From: CAVPCZ01 sp963779225
GTDB taxonomy: Bacteria; Bacteroidota; Ignavibacteria; UBA10030; UBA6906
Length of the DNA: 64,000 nt
Assembly: GCA_963779225.1 (NCBI GenBank)
Contig: CAVZWW010000003.1
Coordinates: 2,976,001 to 3,040,000 of the forward strand
Direction of reading: 5' to 3'
Shown here: one piece after another, positions 17,301 through 25,070 of the stretch
Layout: each line of letters starts with the position of its first letter
Position numbering within the stretch: the first letter of the stretch is position 1
Notes under the pieces: model-generated
The model's database searches: none
What the model was told of the DNA's origin: nothing
Seen by the model: the letters and a program-made list of their open reading frames with translations, nothing else
Made by a program: the position numbers and the translations under genes

Positions 17301-19215
17301 ACGACAGCGCCGTCGGGTTCACCGGAATGCTTCGTGCCGCCTGTGCCGGCGTGGCCGGAACGGGCACCGGAGGCTCAGCCACAACGGTGGTAAAACTCCA
17401 CGAAGAAGGGGGATAGGCACTGGTATCTCCACGCGCATTTCTCCCGAGCACTCTCCAGTAGTATTTCGTTTTCGTGGCCAGTGGACCCACTACCAGGGAG
17501 TCGGTGCGAACGGTATCGCTGCGGAAGAGCGGGATGAAGCCGGCCGATGTCGACATCTGGACGCGATACTCAACGATTTCCGGCGCCCCGAGCCAGCGCA
17601 GTGTTACATACGCCGGGATGCTGACGGCGTTGGCGGGCGGTGCCACCACGGCCGGAGCAGGGGGTTTTGTTGAAAAACTCCACGGTGCCGAAAAGAGTGA
17701 GCTCGCGGCAACGTTGCTTGCGCTGACACGCCAGAAGTAGCGCGTGCTGGTGCTGAGGCCCGTCACCTGCTTTGTCGTAGTCGTGATCGAAGAATCGTCC
17801 ACGACAAGAGCAACAAAGAGGGAATCTGTCGAGATCTGGAGTCGATATTTGCTAGCATCAGGGGTCGCCGCCCACGCGAGAACCGTTGGATTCACCGTCA
17901 GGCTTCCGGACCCGTTCAGCGGCGAAGTGTGCACCGGAATACCGGGAGTATCAACAATGGTCGTGTAGCTCCATGCTGTCAGCGGGTATGCGCTTGTGTC
18001 CGAACCCACTGCAGACCGGGCACTCACGCGCCAGTAGTACTTTGTTTTGTTCGCAAGTCCGGACAGGGAGACGGAATCCGCCGCTGTTGAATCATTCAGT
18101 AGGAATGTCGTGAAGGCCGAGGTGGAAGATACCTGAACCCTGTATGAATTCGCTCCGGGGACGGGGGACCACCCCAGCACGAGCTGAATGGGCTGAGAGA
18201 CGGCGCCGTTCAGAGGCGTGAGGGGATTCGGCGGTTCGAGTTTCGTCGTAAAACTCCGCATCGGAGAATACGGAGAACTCCCCGCTGCGTTCATTGCACT
18301 CACTCGCCAGAAATATCGCGCACCATTGAGCAATCCGCTGACTTGCTTCGAGGGAGTGCGCAGAGCCGAATCCTGCACCACGAGTGCGGCGAACATGGAG
18401 TCCGCTGCAATCTGCAGTCGATACGTTGTGGCATCCGTCACGGCACCCCAGGAAACCGTGGTCGGGTTGATAGACTGGCTCGTTGCACCGGCGGAAGGAA
18501 TCGCCGGCACGGGGGAAAGGGGGACCGGGACTATGGTGGTGAAGTTCCATGCTCCGGACCACGCGCTGGTATCCGGACCCCGCCGGGAAAGAACACGCCA
18601 GTAGTATCTCGTTTTGTTGAGGAGTTGCGACAGACGGATTCCTTGCGTGGAGCTGCCCCAGCTCACGTCGACCAGAGTATCAATGAGCGTTCCCGCTGTT
18701 GGGAAGGAGAGGGACGTTGACACCTGGACGCGGTATGAGTCCGCAACCGGATCCGCCCTCCACATCAGGCTGTCCGTAAGAAGGATTCCTGTTGCCGCGT
18801 TGGACGGGCTCAGGAGCAGGGGAATCCCCGGACGATCAGCTGCCGTACGGAATTTCCACGAGGCCGACCAGCTCCCTACAGAACCGCCCGCGTCACGTGC
18901 ACGCACGCGCCAGAAGAACGGGGAGTCGTTTCCAAGAGGACCGGCCTGGATGGATTGGAGCGGCATCGCAAGTCCGACAACAGAACGATCCATCGCCAGG
19001 TCGGCGTAAAGCGAATCCCTCGCGATCTGCACCCGGTATGAATCCGCAAACGCGACAGCGTTCCATGTGAGTGTCAGCAATACCGGTTGTCCGGCCGCGT
19101 TGTTTACCGGAGAAACCAGTGTGGGTGTGTCGATGCTCCACGCCTCGGCTGTGACGAACATGAGGGCTGAGAGGTAGAGGACCCGCCGGAGTATTTTCGC
19201 ATTCTGTCCGTACAT
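11329..19215 (-). CDS. Giant Fn3-repeat surface protein with T9SS sorting domain
   Basis: A predicted 2,628-residue secreted protein. Residues 1-27 form a signal peptide (MYGQNAKILRRVLYLSALMF, then A-E-A-W-S). About 26 tandem fibronectin III-like repeats of some 96 residues follow. Each carries LxW-x(6-9)-YRVQ(I/V), a D-S-x-F strand and (T/R)(Y/F)YWRVRAxN, then P-x-L-x-x-P leading into the next. The last 100 residues are a type IX secretion C-terminal domain: LYQNFPNPANPVTVLRYDIP, LYNLLGQQVREL, LPSGVYIYRL and terminal KMLLLK. Export by Sec then T9SS to the cell surface is expected; the role may be adhesion or matrix building, but no ligand or enzyme domain is seen. An in-frame ATG at 19314 would put 33 odd residues before the signal, so 19215 was chosen. 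It is remarkable that 7.9 kb of repeats carry no frame break. Confidence 0.88.
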   Translation of the reverse strand: MYGQNAKILRRVLYLSALMFVTAEAWSIDTPTLVSPVNNAAGQPVLLTLTWNAVAFADSYRVQIARDSLYADLAMDRSVVGLAMPLQSIQAGPLGNDSPFFWRVRARDAGGSVGSWSASWKFRTAADRPGIPLLLSPSNAATGILLTDSLMWRADPVADSYRVQVSTSLSFPTAGTLIDTLVDVSWGSSTQGIRLSQLLNKTRYYWRVLSRRGPDTSAWSGAWNFTTIVPVPLSPVPAIPSAGATSQSINPTTVSWGAVTDATTYRLQIAADSMFAALVVQDSALRTPSKQVSGLLNGARYFWRVSAMNAAGSSPYSPMRSFTTKLEPPNPLTPLNGAVSQPIQLVLGWSPVPGANSYRVQVSSTSAFTTFLLNDSTAADSVSLSGLANKTKYYWRVSARSAVGSDTSAYPLTAWSYTTIVDTPGIPVHTSPLNGSGSLTVNPTVLAWAATPDASKYRLQISTDSLFVALVVDDSSITTTTKQVTGLSTSTRYFWRVSASNVAASSLFSAPWSFSTKPPAPAVVAPPANAVSIPAYVTLRWLGAPEIVEYRVQMSTSAGFIPLFRSDTVRTDSLVVGPLATKTKYYWRVLGRNARGDTSAYPPSSWSFTTVVAEPPVPVPATPAQAARSIPVNPTALSWGTSADATSYRLQISPDSAFNTILMDDSALTSTTKQVAGLAYGTLYFWRVSAKNASGASPFSDGRSFSTTLAQPAAIAPVSGALGQSVTPVLRWTPVPGAAEYLVQVSRSTQFKPLLFQSTGAADSILVTPLSNDTVHYWRVSARNARGDTSKYLSAPWNFRTRLATPVTGLPGNGASGLPLNPTLSWFSSVGASTYRLQVSDDPDFPGALLFDDGTITSTSRQIGPLSASKTYYWRVNARNANGTSTSLWSEIRNFSTRIDTPATPSLLSPLPGATDVNFTPTLSWNPAPGAGYYGIQVGRDSLFAQIVFERTPLTATSITVDPLPSNTRFYWRVNAINGAGNAVSPYTQAWAFTTLLDTPQVPVLLAPLSRARGQSVTPTLSWQNAPSAEWYHVQIATDSYFPTLLFDSTRISDTLLFLGPGSGGTPRLAHNATYFWRVRSMNRLDSSGFTMPFHFTTSIEEPELVAPPDNAADLSAAEVNFAWTEVPGARRYAFRLSTDPSFSTTVFQDSLLAGTSIRVSDLAVSTQYYWQLTAHSDSNGTTVSPVRTFSTLITVPGIPRPLAPANGSTNIPTTATFQWQPSLGANSYRLQISTDSTFAGVLFDFPSLSAVSQKVQSLAYNTTYFWRVTAVNANGPSAPSPVWRCTITVPLPAVPSLLSPLDGATALALPVQLTWGQAAGANQYRIRLSTTQDFSAVVFDTTTSLTSLEAWSIAGGTRFYWQVTSINPGGSQTSAIRTFVTRITVPLQPVLVVPPKGAIDLPLTVSFQWDGITGASRYHLQVARDSLFASLIVNDSTVSELTYGVAPLDAFNRYFWRVRALNTGGSGPFSDIWSFRTALGVPLLAGPHNGAQHHPQGAFLRWGTVSGAGSYRVQIASDPVFSEVVQDAPAVPDTVYKPDALDGFTRYYWRVRALSTDGLSTGDFAEPWYFTTAIDTPVLVGPPDRMLEQPTMVEFRWRPTGHAESYRLEIAGDEYFGNPVYTDEAILDTSRVIGPLPGLTQYYWRLRARNPADSSEYTATRTFRTTIGTPGLISPADRAVDRPLEVLLSWSPVPGAARYRVQFGTDSLFTHTLVDDSLLAAPDRLVGPLDRSTRYFWRVRAKTADGISIGAFAPTRSFITIPFAPAATSLIAPADGTTNLPLASLLRWRVAARASSYGLQIARDSLFLNPVVDDTTIIDTVYHTDDLAGLTRFFWRVRAINAGGSSPYTPRFAFSTMIGTPVAVFPVHSAINVSTALRLTWTRVPSAVTYRVQLSADSAFRSFVVDDSTVVDSSRYVTSLARLTTYYWRVRARAAGNISTSPYSPARQFTTVIDPPPAPVLVSPPNAARNIPPAPLLLWRPSARASRYRVEIAGDSLFAFVLLRDSLVTDTTWQPSPLAFFTTYYWRVWAENVGGSSLSSPVRRFVTQLGMPALASPAHESVDQAVAPVLRWEPVTGATRYRLIVSTDSVFSFPIIDDSTLIGTNRQLTGLSYLTDYYWRVLAKTADGLHTSMPSPVWKFTTAMQPPGALLQSTPVNRKVGFPASEPLVWFTTPGAEWYHLQVATDSLCTRLVLDDSTVIDSARTVPGLTSQTRYWWRVRAQNPGGTGPFTGVWSFTTVIGTPSPVSPPDSAIGLPTIFTIRWNAVPGAAAYALQVAGDSLFTQPLINDSTIAGTGREVQELAPFMRYFWRVRALDAGGGGQFSAPHWFKTLLVAPAAPVQHTPLSGVGGMLPELTFRWRSERLSDYYQLQLAMDSPFDSTVFDNTAIRDTQCTVSQLTYGARYFWRVRGWNIEGPGDFSPVWSFTTVVAPPAVPELVAPASASDQLPPYVTFTWKGAANATGYHLQVSLDAPFATTVVNDSALTDTVRRVGPLDYRRIYYWRVRATNAGWSTPWSPVWSMSVMSPPVVFDLYQNFPNPANPVTVLRYDIPVQAGVTLTLYNLLGQQVRELVKSEQPAGRYEVEVDMTNLPSGVYIYRLIAQSRPDGSTPPPNGDPFVSTKKMLLLK

Positions 19216-19382
19216 ATCCGAATGTTTTGATGCACGCGCCGTGCCAGCCAGCCGCTCAACCTCTTCATACGGTAGATCGCAGAAGGTCTTGTCCGGATTG
19301 AGGATGGTCATCAAAGAGGAGAGGGGCGCATCCGGGCGGGTGACGACCCCTGCGGCTAATATTCAACAACTGGCGAATATGC

Positions 19383-19411
19383 TTGACATTTCAAGACTCC
19401 CCCCGTATATT
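19383..19411 (+). promoter_or_regulatory. Promoter of the cobalamin riboswitch operon
   Basis: TTGACA at 19383-19388, a 17 bp spacer and TATATT at 19406-19411. Transcription would start near 19418, just ahead of the riboswitch. Confidence 0.78.
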
Positions 19412-19430
19412 TGAGTAGTTCTTTCACAGA

Positions 19431-19571
19431 AGCGATGCCGGTGAAGGGAATTCCGTTTAATCGGAAGCTGCCCCGCAACTGTAGGTGACAACGGGTGTAT
19501 CTGCCACTGACCCATTGGTTGGGAAGGCGAAACACGTATCCGTCACAAGCCAGGAAACCTGCCGGTATCGT
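19431..19571 (+). promoter_or_regulatory. Cobalamin riboswitch (aptamer)
   Basis: The conserved core is easy to read: GGTGAAGGGAAT, then CCG...CGG, then GAAGCTGCCCCGCAACTGT, CCACTGACCCATTGG, GGGAAGGC, and the B12 box AGCCAGGAAACCTGCC (about 19548-19563). The order and spacing match the adenosyl/methylcobalamin class of riboswitches. It lies in the leader of a TonB-dependent receptor gene and is followed by an expression platform hairpin at 19642-19674. Adenosylcobalamin binding is expected to shut the operon off. Confidence 0.95.
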
Positions 19572-19641
19572 GTCCACACAACGCCTTCGCGGGAAGGTGG
19601 CGGACGCCGTAGGGAGCCTTTCTCTCCCCACTCGCCCAAAC

Positions 19642-19674
19642 GCCTCTGTCTTCCCACGAAAACAGAGGCTTTTT
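19642..19674 (+). terminator. Riboswitch terminator that also covers the ribosome site
   Basis: GCCTCTGT (19642-19649) pairs with ACAGAGGC (19662-19669), followed by five T residues. The 3' arm contains AGAGG (19664-19668), 7 nt before the GTG at 19676 proposed as the receptor start. The same stem could therefore both end transcription and hide the ribosome site. Confidence 0.8.
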
Positions 19675-19675
19675 C

Positions 19676-21735
19676 GTGCTCAGACGACCATCGATCTTCC
19701 CCTCCCGTGAGACTCTCCTCCTTCTGATGCTCTCTGTTTTCTTTTCCCCCCCGCCGGGCGGGCTGCCTTTGGGATTCCGGACCTGACTGCTGAGGACACC
19801 TCACAGACAACCCGTGCGCGTGTATATACGCTTGAAGAAGTAAGCGTTACGGGGAGCCGATTGCCGCAGTCCCTGCAAGATGCGCCCTCCCCGGCAAATG
19901 TTCTCACGCGTTCAGCTATTGAAGCCACGGGCGGGATATCACTCGGTCAGGTTCTTGTGCTCCAGCCCGGGCTGTTCCTGAAGGACTATGGTGCCGGAGG
20001 GGCGCTCAAGACCATTTCGCAGCGGGGCATGGGCACGGAACACACGCTCATGCTGCTGAACGGAATCCCCATCAACAGCGTTCAAACCGGTTTCCTTGAT
20101 CTCGGCACTCTTGCTGCCGGCGAGATCGAACGCGTTGAAGTGGTTCAGGGAGGGCACTCTGCGTCATTCGGGGCCAATGCGGTAGCGGGCGTCATCAACA
20201 TCATCCCGCGTCAGCCGGAAGACGGACATCTCGTGCGGGTCAGGACCGGCATCGGTTCGTTCGGTTCGCGGGAATTCGGCACCAGCGTGGGGAGCGTCAC
20301 GGAGTCCGCACTCTGGCGGGCGAGTCTTTCGCATGATTGGGGCGAGGGGGACTATCCCTTCGTGTATCGCAACGGGCCGACCGAAATACCCCTGGTGCGG
20401 AAGAATGCGGACTTCTCTTTGTACGCCGGAAGTGTCCTGGCGCGCGGAAATCTGTCCGGTTCCACACGCGTTTTCGGCTACGTTTCGATGACGGGCGGCG
20501 AACGGGGAGTGCCCGGACCGGTCGCCGGGCCTGTCAGTCAAAGCAGCGCGCGTCAGACTGACCGGTTGTTCATCGCTCAAACCGGTCTGGATCATATTGC
20601 GGGTGAGCAGACCGCGTTTCACGGCGATGTTCAGGTGCAGCACGCCTATCAGCGGTACACGGATCCCGATCTCGTTGTAAATTTCGTGCCGCTGGAAAAC
20701 ACCTCCTCGAACACAGAAATCCGCTCTGACGTCAGGACGGATTTCCGCCCGGGAGCGCGCACGCGCGTGAGCGCCGGCGCCGATCTTGCGCATGCTGCGG
20801 CGGATGCAAATACTCTTCAAGAGCCCGTGTCCCGCACGCACTGGGGGATCTACGCTACCGGCGAGCATCGCTGGGAGATGGGCCCCGAAGGATCGACCCT
20901 CGGCGTGTATCCCGCCGTCCGCTTTGACCGGCTCGGGTCAGGACTCTCAGCGCTCAGCCCACAAGTCGGCATCCAGTGGTCCCTGCCGTTGGGGACCCTG
21001 TCCGTTTTCCGGGAGCTTGCCACGAGTGTGCGGGGATCGGTGAGTCGCAACTTCCGCGAACCGACGTTCAATGAGTTGTACTACTCGGGGGGCGGGGGAA
21101 AAGGGAACCCGTCCCTGGATCCGGAACGGTCCACCGGAGCCGAACTGGGTGCGGGACTGTCCTTTGTCCTCGGTGGCGAACACCATCTGAATGCGGCGAT
21201 GTTCGGCAATGATATGACTGACCGGATCGTCTGGGTGGCTGCGGGTGCAGGTGCCGTGAGCCCGAAGAATCTTCGCCATGTGCGCTCCCGGGGTCTTGAA
21301 TGTACATATCAATGGTCGTACCCCGCTGCAGGCATCTCCCTTTCCGCGCACTACACGCTCACGCGGAGCGAAAAAGTCTCGGAAGACTATCCCGGTGATC
21401 CGAATACGGGGACGCAGCTGCCGTATCTGCCGGAGGAACAGGCCGGGCTGGTCGCGGGGTACAGCGGCATCTTTACCGGCGGCCCGATCCGCGCCGTTGA
21501 TCTGTCTGCGGGATATGGTTTTGTGGGGTACCGGTACATCACCGAAGACAACGCATCGATCCTCCCGTCGTTTGCCACGTTACGGTGCGGATGTGCGGTG
21601 ACACTCGCCGTCGGTCCGGTGGATGTGATGCTCCGCCTCGACGTGCAGAATGTGCTGAACGAGGACTACGAAGTGATGCCGGGTTACCCGATGCCCCCGC
21701 GTTCGTTTCGTTGCATGCTGGCAGTGGACTACTAA
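19676..21735 (+). CDS. BtuB-like TonB-dependent cobalamin receptor (one frame change)
   Basis: An outer-membrane TonB-dependent transporter under riboswitch control, so a corrinoid is the likely substrate. The plug domain contains a TonB-box-like region (YTLEEVSVTGSRLPQSL), LGQVLVLQPGLFLKDYGAGG, HTLMLLNGIPINSVQTG and EIERVEVVQGGHSASFGANA-type text; the 22-strand barrel follows and ends SFRCMLAVDY. An uninterrupted frame runs from 19861 to the stop, but it lacks a signal peptide. Reading from GTG 19676 gives one (LRRPSIFPSRETLLLLMLSV) if one C is added to the seven-C run at 19746-19752. The GTG has AGAGG 7 nt upstream. Corrinoid specificity is inferred from the riboswitch and the next gene. 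Confidence 0.88.
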
Positions 21736-21773
21736 TCATATATACTCTTACGTATTCATATATCGAGAATTCG

Positions 21774-22955
21774 ATGAACGATAACGTCGCAGTACAGGGA
21801 GAGGCAACACCGGCCGGGCGGCGCGGGGGCGCTGTTGAGAAACCGGTGGCAGGAACAGAGAAGGGGCGTGCGGCATGGTTCCGCCTGCGAAAGGTGACCG
21901 GACTTCTGATGCTTGCACTGCTTCTTCCGTTCGCGTCGTGTAAAAAGGATCCAACGGGTCCGGATGATCCGTCTCCGGTGGCGCCTGGTGCGCGCGGTGT
22001 GTATATCCTGAATGAGGGGAACTATGGCGATCCCATCGGGGCGAGACTTTCGTTGTTCGATTTCGCACGTGACTCCATCGTAAAGGATATTGTGGAATCC
22101 GCCAATCAGGGGATGCATCTCGGGAGCCTCGGAGATGATCTCAAGTCGTACAGAAGCGAGCTGTATGCGCTCATGAGCGGCTCAGAAAACCTCGTTGTGC
22201 TGAACATGGAAACCCACGCGATTCGTCGTTCCGTATATTTCCCGGGATGGGTGCCGCATGCTCTGGCCATTGACTCCGCACGGGGACGGATCTACATCGC
22301 GCAGCTGTTCAAAAACAGTGTTGGGGTTCTGGATCTTGCCTCCCTTGCTCCGGTTGACTCGTTTGCGGTGGGTGCGAATCCTCAGGAGATGCTTATCAGG
22401 GGGTCACGCCTGTTCATCTGCAACTCGGGTTACGGGGGCGCCCGGGGCGTCACGGTCTATGATCTCTCCAGTCAGAAGGTGGCGACAACTCTGACGGTTG
22501 GCTTCGGGCCGACAGGCATTGTGGCCGGATCGGACGATCGGGTGTGGGTTGTCTGCACGGGTAACAGTTCTGCCGCTCCTCCGGTCCCCGGTTCGCTGTA
22601 CAAGATCAATCCGACAACGCTGAGCGTTGAAGATTCCGTAGTATTTACCACACCGCTCTGGGGTACGATTGACGCGTCGCCGGACGGCTACCTCTATATC
22701 CTCGGCGTCACATCCGGAAGCTATTACGGAGGCCCTGTTCACAGAATCACGATCTCATCAAAAACTCTGCACCAGGAGTTCATTCCGGGAACGTACTACG
22801 GCCTTGCAGTTGACGGAGTTACCGGAGATGTGTATCTTGCAGACGCCCGGGACTTCGCGGCTGCGGGGGAGATGCGCATCTTCACCCGGGACGGTGTTGC
22901 GAAACGCGCCCTTGCCGTCCAGAGGGTGCCTGCGGTGTTCGTCTTCAAACGTTAA
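21774..22955 (+). CDS. BtuG-like beta-propeller lipoprotein
   Basis: A 393-residue predicted lipoprotein with the hydrophobic stretch LLMLALLLPFASC (Cys56) followed by KKDPTGPDDPSP, a typical exposed linker. The mature part is built of YVTN/YncE-like propeller blades: YILNEGNYG, LVVLNMETHAIRRSVYFPG, IYIAQLFKNSVGVLDLASL, LFICNSGYGG, VWVVCTGNS and GYLYILGVTSGSY. In gut Bacteroides, BtuG is a surface propeller that caps BtuB and binds cobalamin very tightly; the position right after a riboswitch-controlled receptor makes that the best assignment. The forty residues before the signal helix are unusual, and a later GTG at Val41 is possible. Confidence 0.75.
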   Translation: MNDNVAVQGEATPAGRRGGAVEKPVAGTEKGRAAWFRLRKVTGLLMLALLLPFASCKKDPTGPDDPSPVAPGARGVYILNEGNYGDPIGARLSLFDFARDSIVKDIVESANQGMHLGSLGDDLKSYRSELYALMSGSENLVVLNMETHAIRRSVYFPGWVPHALAIDSARGRIYIAQLFKNSVGVLDLASLAPVDSFAVGANPQEMLIRGSRLFICNSGYGGARGVTVYDLSSQKVATTLTVGFGPTGIVAGSDDRVWVVCTGNSSAAPPVPGSLYKINPTTLSVEDSVVFTTPLWGTIDASPDGYLYILGVTSGSYYGGPVHRITISSKTLHQEFIPGTYYGLAVDGVTGDVYLADARDFAAAGEMRIFTRDGVAKRALAVQRVPAVFVFKR

Positions 22956-22967
22956 TGAAGGAGGTGT

Positions 22968-24920
22968 ATGAGCCGGTCTTCGCTGAAACTTCTCGTCGTT
23001 CTGTCCTGCAGCATTTGGGTACTTCCTGCGGTATGGAGTCAGGCACCTCCTCCGGTGCGCTCCCCCGCGCAGCAGGGATATCCGGCAAAGCCGGAGAAAC
23101 ACGCCTACGCATTCACGTGGCCGCAGATCCTGGCGTCGGCACTATTCCGTGCAGACACCGGCAAAGGGGCCCTGGTCTGTGATCTCGGAGATTCCACACT
23201 GTTCGGGAGGCTCTATGCCGGCCCGGAATTCTTTGACGAGCACAACGTGGATTACTTCGAAACCCGTTATGCGCAGCAGGTGGAGATCGTGGCCGGACGC
23301 TGCCTCCTTCCGGTAAAACTCTACTTTGATTCCGGAAACGTGAAGAACGTGAATAACTGGACCGACGGCGGCGTGCTTGGATACCGGCTGGATCTTCTTC
23401 GTATCCGTGACGGCCGGCCGGTGCAGGCGGGCCTGTTCGACGGGAGGGTCTGGTTCCGTTACGACTCGACGGGGGCGCGGCCGATCGTGTCGATCAGCGA
23501 GGGACCGGTCGTTGCCCTCCTCCAGAGTGACCACCCCGAATGGATGGTCATTGCCGCGGAGACCGACAGGCATTCCCGGGCATGGGTTGATGTTGAGGGG
23601 GTGGGCGCATTCATTTCTCCTGCTGCCGGTACGCGGCATGAAATCCGGATTACCGGGTTGAAGCCGTTCACGGCATACCGCTACCGGTTCTGCGCGGTGG
23701 AGCGAAGGGATACTGCGGTCACACCGTGGATGCCGTTCCGTTCGGCGCCTGAACACGGGAGCGCAAGCGAAGTCACATTTGCGTACGCGGGTGATGCACG
23801 CCAGTCGCCGGGCGGGGGGGAATTCGGTTTTCTTGGTGTGAACAGGCACGTTCTTGCCCGGCTTACCGGGGACGCCTACCGTCGCGGAGTCTCCTTCTTT
23901 CTGTTCGGCGGGGATTTGATTGGTGGATTTTCCAATTCGATCGAGACATCCCGGATGCAGATGAAGTCCTTCAAGCAGGGAATCGCGCCATTCCTCCATT
24001 CAATACCGATGTACTCCGCAATAGGGAATCACGAAGCTCTCCTGCATCAGTTCGATGATGGCGGCCGGAACGGGATCGCCATGGACAGGTGGCCCTATGG
24101 TACAGAAAGCACAGAAGCCCTCTTCGCACAGGAACTGGTTCAGCCGGAGAACGGACCCGAGCCCCTTCCCGGCCTCCCCCCATACCGCGAGACAGCGTTC
24201 ACGCTGACATACGGGCCGGTCAGAGTGATCGTCTTCAACAACAATTACTGGTGGACGTCGCACAACCGGATCGCGGACTTCGGGGGTTCGCCGGAAGGAT
24301 ACATCCTCCCCGAGCAGTTGAGCTGGATTGAACGGGAGCTCGAGAAAGCGTCGTCGGATACCGCTGTCCGCTATGTCCTGGTACTTGCCCATGAGCCCGT
24401 GTTTCCCGGCGCCGGACATGTCGGAGACGCCATGTGGCACAACGGCAACAACACCGTGCGTGCATATATGGTGAGGGACGGCGGCAAACCGCAACCCTTC
24501 CCGATGGGTATGGTGGATGTGCGGAACAGGTTCTGGGAGCTCGTGAGCAAAAATCCCAAAGTCGCCGCGGTTCTCGGATCGGATGAACACAACTATCAAC
24601 GGTTGCTGATCGACGCGCGCACCCCGGTGGGTGTGCCGGCTCTTGATGACAGGGATCGAAACGGAAAACTGGACGATGGGGTGCTGTCGGCGAATCCGGC
24701 TTTCATCCTGCCCACATGGTTTATCATCTCGGGGGGAGCCGGAGCCCCCTACTATACGCAGCAACGGTCGCCATGGGAGGGGAGTCTTGTCAGATTTACC
24801 GCCCAGAACCATTATGTGTTCTTTCATGCGGATGCGAGCCGCATCGGATGCCGGGTCTACAGTATCAACGGACAATTGCTTGATGAGGAACCGGATCTTC
24901 TGAAAGTGAAGAACCGTTAG
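22968..24920 (+). CDS. Secreted calcineurin-like metallophosphoesterase
   Basis: A 650-residue secreted protein with a signal peptide (LKLLVVLSCSIWVLPAVWS). After an N-terminal Fn3-like part like that of purple acid phosphatases comes the metallophosphoesterase domain: AGDARQ, FLFGGDLIGG, SAIGNHEALL, LVLAHEPVFPGAGH and GSDEHNYQRL supply the two-metal ligands in order. A DxDxNGxxD loop near residues 560-570 (DDRDRNGKLDDG) looks like a calcium site. A strong AAGGAGG precedes the ATG, only 13 bp past the propeller gene, so it belongs to the cobalamin operon. Its substrate is unknown; phosphate release from nucleotides or phosphorylated corrinoids are both possible. Confidence 0.82.
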   Translation: MSRSSLKLLVVLSCSIWVLPAVWSQAPPPVRSPAQQGYPAKPEKHAYAFTWPQILASALFRADTGKGALVCDLGDSTLFGRLYAGPEFFDEHNVDYFETRYAQQVEIVAGRCLLPVKLYFDSGNVKNVNNWTDGGVLGYRLDLLRIRDGRPVQAGLFDGRVWFRYDSTGARPIVSISEGPVVALLQSDHPEWMVIAAETDRHSRAWVDVEGVGAFISPAAGTRHEIRITGLKPFTAYRYRFCAVERRDTAVTPWMPFRSAPEHGSASEVTFAYAGDARQSPGGGEFGFLGVNRHVLARLTGDAYRRGVSFFLFGGDLIGGFSNSIETSRMQMKSFKQGIAPFLHSIPMYSAIGNHEALLHQFDDGGRNGIAMDRWPYGTESTEALFAQELVQPENGPEPLPGLPPYRETAFTLTYGPVRVIVFNNNYWWTSHNRIADFGGSPEGYILPEQLSWIERELEKASSDTAVRYVLVLAHEPVFPGAGHVGDAMWHNGNNTVRAYMVRDGGKPQPFPMGMVDVRNRFWELVSKNPKVAAVLGSDEHNYQRLLIDARTPVGVPALDDRDRNGKLDDGVLSANPAFILPTWFIISGGAGAPYYTQQRSPWEGSLVRFTAQNHYVFFHADASRIGCRVYSINGQLLDEEPDLLKVKNR

Positions 24921-24956
24921 AGCCGGGGCGGATGCCTGCCGCGCCAGGGTGCGTGC

Positions 24957-24985
24957 TGGCAAGTGTGGATTCCTTTTGCTACATT
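24957..24985 (+). promoter_or_regulatory. Possible promoter for gltX
   Basis: TGGCAA (24957-24962), 17 bp and TACATT (24980-24985), the latter preceded by TGC as in an extended -10. It would give a leader of about 80 nt before the gltX start. Confidence 0.4.
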
Positions 24986-25070
24986 ACTTCCGGTATCCAT
25001 CAGATATTGAGCGCTGTGTCCTGCATGTGCCGGACACGGCAGATCCGGCATCCACCAATACGCGCAACCC

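Noticed and set aside
11329..19215. Possible CRISPR array or DNA satellite because of regularly spaced words such as CGCCAGTAGTA
   Set aside because: The period is about 289 bp and in frame; the repeated words encode the YYWRV strand of the Fn3-like repeats, and spacers are protein coding.
19216..19314. Earlier ATG at 19314 as start of the giant protein
   Set aside because: It would place 33 polar residues before the signal peptide; the ATG at 19215 begins a normal one.
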